From Dawidia soli (GTDB taxonomy: Bacteria > Bacteroidota > Bacteroidia > Cytophagales > Cyclobacteriaceae): a stretch of DNA of 64,000 bases. Under the pieces are notes generated by a model. That model searched no databases, had not been told where the DNA came from, and saw nothing but the letters and a program-made list of their open reading frames with translations. Each line of letters starts with the position of its first letter. Within the stretch, counting starts at the first letter, position 1. The translations under genes were made by a program, and so were the position numbers. Shown here one piece after another: positions 1-7,165 of the stretch. The stretch spans positions 19,080 to 83,079 of the forward strand of contig NZ_JAHESC010000035.1 of NCBI RefSeq assembly GCF_018598185.1, given 5' to 3'.

Positions 1-214
1 TTATCGTTTGGAAATTGCCCAATGGCAACCAGGCGCCTACGCTGCTGATGGTGGCGCCGATGACGGCGTAAGTAAAGATCCTGCCGCCATTGTACAGCAA
101 GCGCGCACGCCACACGCGGGCGTTGCGCACGGTGGCCGCCATGGCCAGGGGACTGCACATGCCCGCGCAGTGAATACTTCCTGCCAGGCCTATGATCAGC
201 GCGGTGAGCCACAT
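1..214 (-). CDS. Sulfite exporter TauE/SafE-family membrane protein (3' end beyond window)
   Basis: The reading frame starts at an ATG (214-212) 10 bp after the fixH stop and stays open to the window edge, so the C-terminal part is missing. The first 25 residues contain a membrane segment with the motif GSIHCAGMC, typical of the short TauE/SafE-like proteins (HCxGMC type) that accompany cbb3 oxidase gene sets in Bacteroidota and Proteobacteria. These are polytopic inner-membrane proteins thought to help copper or haem delivery during oxidase assembly; that role is inferred from the neighbours ccoG and fixH. It is the last visible gene of the ccoNO operon. The frame is well supported; the exact substrate is unknown. 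Confidence 0.8.
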   Translation of the reverse strand, partial: MWLTALIIGLAGSIHCAGMCSPLAMAATVRNARVWRARLLYNGGRIFTYAVIGATISSVGAWLPLGNFQTI

Positions 215-224
215 CGGTATAGTG

Positions 225-653
225 TTAAAGGTGAACGATCTCTTCGAGATAAAATTCGCGGCCCTGCATGCGCCACGTCATACGTGCGCGATACATGCCC
301 TGCGGCAGGTTGCTACCGAATACTTGTGTCGTCTCGGGCGTAGCCTGGAGCACAAAGGTTCTGTCGGCGGCCGCGTTGGCCGGGCAGAACAGCGTTAGCT
401 TGCCCGCTTCAATGTTGGGCAGCTGGTCGAACGAAAGCGTTAGCCCGTGCTGCGCCGATGCGGAAATCACAGGTTTGTCAGGCAATGCCGCCGTGTTGGC
501 CATGCGCTCGATCTGGTCCTGATATTTCAGCTCCTCCTGGTAATAATCTTTTGTAACCAGGCTTACGTCCTGCCGCATGCAGACAGTGACCAGAACAGCA
601 ATGAATGTTGCGAACAAGATAAAGGCCAGAATAATACTTTTTCCCCAGTTCAT
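225..653 (-). CDS. fixH: FixH family cbb3 oxidase accessory protein
   Basis: A 142-residue protein with one N-terminal membrane helix (about residues 5-27, ending near VTVCMRQ) followed by a periplasmic domain that contains the family hallmark KDYYQEELKYQDQI at about residues 35-48. FixH proteins are needed for maturation of cbb3 oxidase, probably together with the copper ATPase CcoI. The gene lies 13 bp downstream of ccoG and 10 bp upstream of the TauE/SafE gene, consistent with co-transcription. Length and motif fit the family, so the assignment is firm; the biochemical role is known only in general terms. Confidence 0.9.
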   Translation of the reverse strand: MNWGKSIILAFILFATFIAVLVTVCMRQDVSLVTKDYYQEELKYQDQIERMANTAALPDKPVISASAQHGLTLSFDQLPNIEAGKLTLFCPANAAADRTFVLQATPETTQVFGSNLPQGMYRARMTWRMQGREFYLEEIVHL

Positions 654-666
654 AATAGTAAAGGTT

Positions 667-2130
667 TTAGTGTGACTGTTCGTCTTTCAGACGGCTGTTG
701 ACGTCCGCCGAAGAGCGTACCGGGCCGATGAATTTTACTTTGGCGTTGCCCAGGAGTTTGCCGGTGTCGCGATGGTATATTCCCAGGTATACTACTGTAC
801 GGGCCGTTTTTATTTCATCTTCGGGTATGCGGATAAAAAACACCGTCTTCAGCAAGCCCTCCGCCGGCAGCAGGATGTTCTTGCCATCTACCTTTTGCAG
901 CTTGGCAAAAGACGGAGACTCTACCCGCACCGTTACCGGTACATCATCAAAGGATTTATTGATGAACTCGACATTGTACAGGTTCGAGATATAGCCGTCG
1001 CCGGGCTTTTGATACAAGGTGCCCGGTACCTTCAGCACGGTCGTTTCCACATCGGAGCGGGTGGCCAGTGTAAATCCTAACAACGCGATGATTACGAGCA
1101 GCACGCCGGAATAGACCATCAGGCGCGGCGTGAATATTTTCGTGCTGCCCTTTTCGATCGCGCTGGCGGAAGCATAGCGGATCAGTCCCGTGGGTTTATT
1201 CACCTTCAGCATCACGTCGTCGCAGGCATCGATGCAGGCCGTACAGTTCACACATTCCAGCTGCGTGCCGTTGCGGATGTCGATGCCGGTAGGGCAGACG
1301 TGAACGCACAGCTTGCAATCCACGCAGTCGCCCTTGGGCGCCTCTACGGTATGTTTCTTGCGCAGTTGTCCGCGCGGCTCGCCGCGCAGCCAGTCATACG
1401 CCACAACGATCGATTCTTTGGTAAGAAGCACGCTTTGCAAGCGGCCGTACGGGCATACCGCTATACAGGCCTGCTCGCGAAAGCGTGCGTAAACCCCATA
1501 AAAGATCACCGTAAAGGCTGCCAGACCGCTGAAGCCCGCCAGGTTGTCCAGCGGCGACTGGCCGATGATGGCCAGCGTTTGGTCCGTGCCGATCATGTAG
1601 GCCATGACGGTGTGCGCAATGATGACCGAGATTACGATAAAGATCGCGTGCTTGGCCGTCTTCTTCCATACTTTGCCAAAGCTGAGCGGTGCCGCGTTCA
1701 GCCGGCGCTGAGCCGGCGCGTCGCCTTCGATCCAATATTCGATCTTGCGGAAGACCATCTCCATAAACAACGTCTGCGGGCACATCCACCCGCACCATAC
1801 ACGCCCGAACGCCAGCGTAAAGACGATGATGAAAATAAAGAACGCCAGGAGGATCAGCGCGAGCAGCACAAAGTCCTGCGGCCAGAAGGCCTGGCCCAGG
1901 ATGACGAACTTACGCTCGAATACATTGAGCAGCAGGAACGGCTGACCACCGATGCGAAGAAAAGGACCGGCGAAGAGTATCGTCAGCAAAAGCACGGTAA
2001 CGGCAACGCGCCAGCGGTGAAAGGAGCCCGAGGGTTTCTTGGGATAGATCCAGACACGCTTGCCTTGTCCATCCACCGTCGCAATGGAATTCCGGAACTC
2101 TTCGTTGAATTGATATACTTCGTCGGTCAT
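667..2130 (-). CDS. ccoG: cbb3 oxidase accessory ferredoxin-like protein CcoG
   Basis: A 487-residue polytopic membrane iron-sulfur protein (RdxA/FixG/CcoG). The N-terminal half has several membrane helices, a conserved WCGWMCPQ motif near residue 113 and a CIAVCPYG motif near residue 225. A soluble segment carries two 4Fe-4S motifs, CVDCKLCVHVCP near 266-277 and CVNCTACIDAC near 291-302. A further helix near 345 precedes an Ig-like periplasmic C-terminal domain typical of the family. CcoG is proposed to reduce copper during cbb3 assembly. It follows ccoP by about 20 bp and precedes fixH, as in many cbb3 operons. Start, length and motifs all agree with the family. Confidence 0.95.
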   Translation of the reverse strand: MTDEVYQFNEEFRNSIATVDGQGKRVWIYPKKPSGSFHRWRVAVTVLLLTILFAGPFLRIGGQPFLLLNVFERKFVILGQAFWPQDFVLLALILLAFFIFIIVFTLAFGRVWCGWMCPQTLFMEMVFRKIEYWIEGDAPAQRRLNAAPLSFGKVWKKTAKHAIFIVISVIIAHTVMAYMIGTDQTLAIIGQSPLDNLAGFSGLAAFTVIFYGVYARFREQACIAVCPYGRLQSVLLTKESIVVAYDWLRGEPRGQLRKKHTVEAPKGDCVDCKLCVHVCPTGIDIRNGTQLECVNCTACIDACDDVMLKVNKPTGLIRYASASAIEKGSTKIFTPRLMVYSGVLLVIIALLGFTLATRSDVETTVLKVPGTLYQKPGDGYISNLYNVEFINKSFDDVPVTVRVESPSFAKLQKVDGKNILLPAEGLLKTVFFIRIPEDEIKTARTVVYLGIYHRDTGKLLGNAKVKFIGPVRSSADVNSRLKDEQSH

Positions 2131-2150
2131 AACAGTGAGCGGTTATTGAT

Positions 2151-3083
2151 TTATAGCGATGCCTGCACCGCCGTGCTGTCGGGCGCCGCGTGCGTTTCTT
2201 CAAAAAGGTCGCCTTGCGGCGCCTTGCCGTCAGCCGGGTTGCTGCCTTGCAGGCTCATGACATAAAAGGTTACATCGCGCACATCCTGCGGGCTCAGCGT
2301 TTTGCCCCACGCCGGCATACCCTTTTCGACAACGCCCGTCTTAATGGTGTTGAAGATGTTTTGAATGCCCCCGCCGTGGAGCCAGTACGCGTCGGTCAGG
2401 TTCGGGCCGATGGTGTTGCCGCCACCGTCTGCGCGGTGACACGAGCCGCAGTTGTTGTTGGCAAAGACACCCTTGCCTTTTTCCAGGATCGCCGCATCGG
2501 CGATATACTTCAGCGCGTTGACGTCGATCTCTTCCACCGGTTGGGCAGCCTTACGCTGACGCGCCACCTCGTTGGCAACCGCCACCTCCTGGTCATACTC
2601 TTCCTGCTGCAGCGGCAGGTTGCCATAAAGGTGGTAAACAACGAGGTATGCCACGGCCCAGACGGCGGTGCCGGCAAAGAGCCACTTCCACCACGGCGGC
2701 AGGTGGTTGTCCAGCTCGCGAATGCCGTCGAAGTCGTGGCCCATGTCGATATCCTGCTCCTGCGTCAGCGGTACAGACGCGTTGGCCTTCTGCACAAACT
2801 GCTGCCAGAAGCTCCCGCGCGGTACGTACGCAATACCATGCTTTTCGGCGCGTTCTTTTTCGCTCAGGTTGATCAGCACGTTCAGCACGCGCAGCAACGA
2901 GATACAGACCACGACCACCAGCATGGCCACGATCGCGGCAAACAGTGACAGGGCATAGAGTGGCATCAGCGGGTGGTTGACCGGATCGTCCCAAAAGCCC
3001 GGGGCGGTGGCTGCGGAAAGAGCATTGGCGGGGGTGGTGGCCAGCAGGCCTCCTGTAAGCAGCGCAATAGAAGAATATTTCAT
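2151..3083 (-). CDS. ccoP: cbb3 oxidase subunit CcoP, single c-type haem
   Basis: About 310 residues starting at MKYSSIALLTGG, a plausible signal-like start; an ATG 12 bp further upstream (3095) overlaps the ccoQ stop and is possible but adds only MYSG. The N-terminal region has a hydrophobic helix near residues 40-65 followed by the CcoP N-terminal domain with the HDFDGIRELDNHLPPWWKW motif, another helix, and then one cytochrome c domain with CGSCH near 208-212 and the distal Met in GMPAWG. Classical CcoP proteins have two CXXCH motifs; only one is present here. The subunit passes electrons to CcoO/CcoN. It sits between ccoQ and ccoG. Confidence 0.92.
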   Translation of the reverse strand: MKYSSIALLTGGLLATTPANALSAATAPGFWDDPVNHPLMPLYALSLFAAIVAMLVVVVCISLLRVLNVLINLSEKERAEKHGIAYVPRGSFWQQFVQKANASVPLTQEQDIDMGHDFDGIRELDNHLPPWWKWLFAGTAVWAVAYLVVYHLYGNLPLQQEEYDQEVAVANEVARQRKAAQPVEEIDVNALKYIADAAILEKGKGVFANNNCGSCHRADGGGNTIGPNLTDAYWLHGGGIQNIFNTIKTGVVEKGMPAWGKTLSPQDVRDVTFYVMSLQGSNPADGKAPQGDLFEETHAAPDSTAVQASL

Positions 3084-3087
3084 ACCG

Positions 3088-3282
3088 CTATACATTAGAA
3101 GCGTTGGAGATTGCGTCGCCGCCGGAAGTGTCCACAGGCAGATTCTTCATCTTGTCGATGAACTTGCGGTCGGCCGTGAACACATACCACAGCAGGCACA
3201 GAAAGAAGAGGAAGAAGATAACGAATGACACCACGGGCCAGATCGCTATGTTGTCGATGTTTTGCAATACGTTCTTATACAT
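3088..3282 (-). CDS. ccoQ: CcoQ-like small subunit of cbb3 oxidase
   Basis: A 64-residue protein with one membrane helix (about residues 14-37) and a charged tail (FTADRKFIDKMKNLP). This is the layout of CcoQ/FixQ, the small subunit that stabilises the cbb3 complex. It is placed exactly where ccoQ is expected, 11 bp after ccoNO and directly before ccoP. Sequence identity in this family is low, so the call depends mainly on size, topology and position. Confidence 0.85.
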   Translation of the reverse strand: MYKNVLQNIDNIAIWPVVSFVIFFLFFLCLLWYVFTADRKFIDKMKNLPVDTSGGDAISNASNV

Positions 3283-3293
3283 ATAGGTAAGTG

Positions 3294-5438
3294 TTATGGA
3301 TTGGAACTGAGCACATCTTCGTCGGCCGGGGCCGCCTGGATGTCCGTACCCAGGCGTTGCAGGTAGGAGATGAGTGCGATGATCTCGGCGTCGGGCGCTA
3401 CTTCGATGCCGTCGGCCTTCAGCGACGCCGTAATGGATTGCGCTTGTTTGTCGAGCTCGTCGTTGGCGATCTCTTCAAAACCGTCTTCATACGGCACGCC
3501 CAGTGTGCGCAACGCCGTAATCTTGTTGCGGGTTTGGGTTTTGTCGATAGACTGTTCGGACAGCCACAGGTAGGCCGGCATGATCGAACCCGTAGACACT
3601 GCGTCGGGGGCCAGCATGTGGTTGTAGTGCCAGCTGTTGGAGTACTTGCTGCCGACGCGGTGCAGGTCCGGACCGGTGCGTTTGGAACCCCACAGGAACG
3701 GGTGGTCGTAGACGAACTCCCCTGCCTTCGAATATTCACCGTAGCGCTCGGTCTCTGAACGGAAGGGGCGAACCATCTGGGTGTGGCAGTTCACACAGCC
3801 CTCGCGGATATAGATGTCGCGGCCATGCAGCTCGAGCGGCGTGTAGGGTTTGACGCTACTGATCGTAGGGACATTGGACTTCACCAGGAACGTAGGGATC
3901 ATTTCCAATGCGCCCCCGATCAGAATAGCGATCAAGGTCAGCACGGTAAAGAGTACGGGTTTGTGCTCCAACAGGCGGTGGTGCCAGCCACCGCTGGTAG
4001 CCACATAGTCTTTTTTGAGCGGCATGGCTTCCGCGTCTTCGTTTGCCAGGAAGCTGCCGGCATAGGCCGTCTTGATCAGGTTGTATGTCATCAGGATGGC
4101 ACCGCTGAGGTACAGCGCGCCACCGATCGCACGCAGGGCGTGCAGGGGCAGGATCTGCACCGTGGTCTCCAGGAAGTTCTTATACATCAGGAAACCCTCG
4201 GGATTAAATTCTTTCCACATCAGGCTTTGCACGACACCCGATACATACATGGGCAGTGCATAGAAGATGATCCCCAGCGTACCCAGCCAGAAGTGTACAT
4301 TGGCCAGACGGGTCGAGTAAAGTTTGGTGCGCCACATGCGCGGAACCATCCAGTACAGCATGGCAAAGGTAAGGAAGCCGTTCCAGCCCAACCCGCCCAC
4401 GTGTACGTGCGCCACGATCCAATCGGTAAAGTGGGCGATTGCGTTCACGTTCTTCAGCGACAGCAGCGGACCTTCGAGCGTAGCCATGCCGTAAGCGGTA
4501 ATGGCCACGACCATGAATTTCAGAACAGGGTCTTCGCGCACCCGGTCCCATGCGCCGCGCAGCGTCAGCAGGCCGTTGAGCATACCGCCCCACGACGGCG
4601 CAATGAGCATCAGCGAAAACACGGTGCCGAGAGATTGCGCCCAGTCCGGCAGGGACGTATACAGCAAGTGGTGCGGGCCGGCCCAGATATAGATAAAGAT
4701 GAGCGACCAGAAGTGAATGATGGAGAGCCGGTACGAGTACACCGGGCGATTGGCAGCCTTGGGCAGGTAGTAATACATCAACCCCAGGAAAGGCGTGGTC
4801 AGGAAGAAGGCCACCGCGTTGTGACCGTACCACCATTGTACCAGGGCATCCTGAACACCGGCATAGGCCGAATAGCTTTTAAAGAGGCTCACCGGCATTT
4901 CGAACGAGTTGACAACGTGCAGTACCGCCACCGTAATAAACGTGGCGATATAGAACCAGATGGCCACGTACATATGGCGCTCGCGCCGTTTGATGATCGT
5001 GCCCAGCATGTTCCAGCCGAAGACCACCCAGATTACCGTGATGGCGATGTCGATCGGCCATTCCAGTTCGGCATATTCCTTGGACGTCGTGAAACCCAGC
5101 GGCAACGTGATCGCCGCTGCGAGAATGATAAGTTGCCACCCCCAGAAGTGAAGCCAGCTGAGACGGTCGCTGAACATGCGGGTCTTGAGCAGACGCTGCA
5201 TGGAGTAGTAGACGCCGGCAAACATCGCGTTGCCCACAAAGGCAAAGATGATGGCATTGGTGTGCAAAGGCCGTATCCGCCCGAAAGACGTATACTGCAG
5301 ATCGAAGTTAAAGACCGGGTAGACCAGCTGAATTGCCGCCGTCAGGCCCACCAGCATTCCCACCAACCCGAAGGTCACAGTGGCAATGATAAAGGCTTTG
5401 ACGATCCGGTTGTCGTAACTGAATTTGTCAGGTTCCAT
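3294..5438 (-). CDS. ccoNO: Fused cbb3 cytochrome c oxidase subunits I/II (CcoN-CcoO)
   Basis: A 714-residue fusion. Residues 1 to about 470 are CcoN: many membrane helices, a haem-ligand region RPLHTNAIIF, the CuB/tyrosine-side motif WWYGHNAVAFF, the His pair in AGPHHLLYT and the HVHVGGLGWNG segment with the remaining haem ligands. Residues from about 500 onward are CcoO: a membrane helix followed by a mono-haem cytochrome c domain with CVNCH near 547-551 and a distal Met in SIMPAYLWL. It is the catalytic core of a high-affinity terminal oxidase reducing O2 to water and pumping protons. The fused form is common in Bacteroidota. First gene of the operon; an FNR-like palindrome lies 89 bp upstream. 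Confidence 0.96.
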   Translation of the reverse strand: MEPDKFSYDNRIVKAFIIATVTFGLVGMLVGLTAAIQLVYPVFNFDLQYTSFGRIRPLHTNAIIFAFVGNAMFAGVYYSMQRLLKTRMFSDRLSWLHFWGWQLIILAAAITLPLGFTTSKEYAELEWPIDIAITVIWVVFGWNMLGTIIKRRERHMYVAIWFYIATFITVAVLHVVNSFEMPVSLFKSYSAYAGVQDALVQWWYGHNAVAFFLTTPFLGLMYYYLPKAANRPVYSYRLSIIHFWSLIFIYIWAGPHHLLYTSLPDWAQSLGTVFSLMLIAPSWGGMLNGLLTLRGAWDRVREDPVLKFMVVAITAYGMATLEGPLLSLKNVNAIAHFTDWIVAHVHVGGLGWNGFLTFAMLYWMVPRMWRTKLYSTRLANVHFWLGTLGIIFYALPMYVSGVVQSLMWKEFNPEGFLMYKNFLETTVQILPLHALRAIGGALYLSGAILMTYNLIKTAYAGSFLANEDAEAMPLKKDYVATSGGWHHRLLEHKPVLFTVLTLIAILIGGALEMIPTFLVKSNVPTISSVKPYTPLELHGRDIYIREGCVNCHTQMVRPFRSETERYGEYSKAGEFVYDHPFLWGSKRTGPDLHRVGSKYSNSWHYNHMLAPDAVSTGSIMPAYLWLSEQSIDKTQTRNKITALRTLGVPYEDGFEEIANDELDKQAQSITASLKADGIEVAPDAEIIALISYLQRLGTDIQAAPADEDVLSSNP

Positions 5439-5459
5439 GCGCGTTAGCAGTTAGATTCT

Positions 5460-5483
5460 CTAATTTTTATGACCTAAAATTAG
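5460..5483. promoter_or_regulatory. Inverted repeat in the ccoNO leader
   Basis: Arms CTAATTTT (5460-5467) and AAAATTAG (5476-5483) around an 8-base loop lie 22-45 bp before the ccoNO start codon, between it and the FNR-like site. It may form a weak A/T stem in the mRNA leader or be a second regulator site. There is no T-tract that would make it a terminator. Function unknown. Confidence 0.35.
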
Positions 5484-5526
5484 ATCGCCCCCCACCGGCC
5501 CCGCATGACCCCCGTTAGCCCCTATC

Positions 5527-5540
5527 CTGATTTTTATCAG
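5527..5540. promoter_or_regulatory. FNR/CRP-type palindrome upstream of ccoNO
   Basis: CTGATTTTTATCAG is a perfect palindrome of form CTGAT-N4-ATCAG, differing from the classical FNR consensus TTGAT-N4-ATCAA only in the outermost base of each half. It lies 89 bp upstream of the first gene of the ccoNO operon. FNR-type control of cbb3 oxidases under low oxygen is well established. A similar site precedes ccoI at 9647-9660, which strengthens the call. Confidence 0.7.
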
Positions 5541-5623
5541 GCACTCTTTATATCGATTCTAAACACCTGGATTTTAAAATAAGTGTCGGCAACTGGCGCG
5601 AGCGTTAGCGCGCAGGACGAATG

Positions 5624-6994
5624 TCAAATAGCCTTGCTAAACACCGGTGCCGTCCCCACCTGCAGCCGCCGCATCCGCTTATCAAACACATGGCAAACAT
5701 TCCGCACAAACGCCCTTCCCATCTCCGTAACAAACAACCCTTCCTGCGCAATCTTCACGATCCCATCCGCCGCCAACGCGCGCAGTCCCAACATAACCTC
5801 TTCATCCGAAGCCTGCTCTAACAAAGCAGCACGAAGCTTTCCCTGGCAGGCAATCTCCAGGATACACGTCCGTAACAACCTATCCTCATCCGTCTGCACA
5901 TGCCCTTTCAGCAGGGGCAGTTGATGCTCTGCCACGGTTGCCTCATACTCCTCGACGTTTTTACTATTCTGTCCATACGCATACCCTGCGTCGCTGATGG
6001 CCGAAGCCCCCAGCCCCACCAACAGACGCGTGTTACTCGTAGTATACCCCATAAAATTCCGGTGCAACGTCCCTTCCTGCGCCGCGTTATACAACGAATC
6101 GGTGGCCAATGAAAAATGATCCATCCCGATATCGTGGTACCCCGCTTCGTGCAGCAGACGTCGTCCCGTTTCGTAGAGCTGGCGCTTGACGGTATCGTTC
6201 GGCAGGTTAGCATCCTCATATCCCCGCTGCCCCGGCTTCAGCCAGGGTACGTGCGCGTAACTATAAAAAGCGATACGATCCGGCCGCAGTTGGATCACCT
6301 GCCGGAAAGTTTCGGCAATCGTCTCCACGGTTTGATACGGTAGCCCATAGATCAGATCAAACCCGATCGAATCATACCCGATCTGCCGGCTGTTCCGCAC
6401 GGCCGCGTCGACATTCGCAAAAGGTTGTATCCGGTGTATAGCCGTTTGCACCGTCAGGTCCAGATCCTGTACGCCATAGCTCACCCGCCGGAACCCCAGG
6501 TCGTACAACGCCTGCAAATGCGCGGCGGTGGTATTGTTGGGATGTCCCTCAAAGCTGAACTCCCGCGCGGGATGCAGCGTGCACGATTCGAGGATCGTGT
6601 GCAAAAGCGTATGCAGGTTCTGCGGGCTGAAGAATGTAGGCGTTCCGCCGCCCAGGTGCAGCTCCCGCAGCACGGGCTTCTTTCCGAAGATATACCGGTA
6701 CAGCTCCCACTCCGTCAATACGCTGCGCAAATAGCGTTCCTCGACAGCGTGGTTCTTTGTGATCCGTGTATTGCAGGCACAGTACGTGCACAGGCTCTCG
6801 CAAAAGGGCAGGTGTATATATAAACTAATCCCCCGGCAGTCGTTCGTTTCATCAAACGCTTTCTCGACGGCCTTCACCCACGACCCCGCCGAGAAGGCAC
6901 TGACATTCCAGCAGGGCACGGTAGGATAGCTCGTGTACCGGGGCACCGGCACATCGTATTTTTTGAGCAGCGAAGTTTCGGGAGCAGCGATCAT
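5624..6994 (-). CDS. hemN: Oxygen-independent coproporphyrinogen III oxidase
   Basis: A 456-residue radical SAM enzyme that decarboxylates coproporphyrinogen III to protoporphyrinogen IX without oxygen. The HemN signature CX3CX2CXC is visible as CESLCTYCAC near residues 69-78, preceded by the typical VPRYTSYPTVPCW N-terminus; GGGTPTF (SAM-binding) follows near residue 116. Length matches HemN proper (about 450) rather than HemW. The ATG overlaps the ccoS stop (ATGA), so it is translated with ccoI-ccoS and supplies haem for the oxidase when oxygen is scarce. The 3' end faces the ccoNO promoter region; no terminator hairpin is obvious there. Confidence 0.95.
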   Translation of the reverse strand: MIAAPETSLLKKYDVPVPRYTSYPTVPCWNVSAFSAGSWVKAVEKAFDETNDCRGISLYIHLPFCESLCTYCACNTRITKNHAVEERYLRSVLTEWELYRYIFGKKPVLRELHLGGGTPTFFSPQNLHTLLHTILESCTLHPAREFSFEGHPNNTTAAHLQALYDLGFRRVSYGVQDLDLTVQTAIHRIQPFANVDAAVRNSRQIGYDSIGFDLIYGLPYQTVETIAETFRQVIQLRPDRIAFYSYAHVPWLKPGQRGYEDANLPNDTVKRQLYETGRRLLHEAGYHDIGMDHFSLATDSLYNAAQEGTLHRNFMGYTTSNTRLLVGLGASAISDAGYAYGQNSKNVEEYEATVAEHQLPLLKGHVQTDEDRLLRTCILEIACQGKLRAALLEQASDEEVMLGLRALAADGIVKIAQEGLFVTEMGRAFVRNVCHVFDKRMRRLQVGTAPVFSKAI

Positions 6995-7155
6995 GATACA
7001 GGTTTGGAATCGTCTTTTTTCGGATCAAAAAGCATACGCACGGAGGGAGTATACATGTCGTCGTATTGGCCGCTTTTGATGTTCCAGAAGAACACCGCCA
7101 GGAATGTCAGCGCAATGGCGAGGCTGATCGATATGAGCAATACGATGATGATCAT
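6991..7155 (-). CDS. ccoS: cbb3 oxidase maturation protein CcoS
   Basis: A 54-residue frame from ATG 7155-7153 to TGA 6993-6991. The protein begins MIIIVLLISISLAIALTFL and continues FFWNIKSGQYDDMYTPSVRML, the unmistakable CcoS pattern (one membrane helix, then W-x-x-KSGQYDD). CcoS is required for haem and copper insertion into the cbb3 oxidase. It sits 10 bp after the ccoI stop and its own stop overlaps the hemN start by 4 bp, indicating translational coupling. Confidence 0.93.
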   Translation of the reverse strand: MIIIVLLISISLAIALTFLAVFFWNIKSGQYDDMYTPSVRMLFDPKKDDSKPVS

Positions 7156-7165
7156 GGTAAAATAG

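Noticed and set aside
1300..2265. 321-residue plus-strand frame opposite ccoG
   Set aside because: Antisense to a certain gene with ferredoxin motifs; composition not protein-like.
3783..5447. 554-residue plus-strand open frame opposite ccoNO
   Set aside because: Composition is unnatural (many His, Arg and Gln) and it lies fully antisense to a certain oxidase gene; a shadow frame of GC-rich coding DNA.
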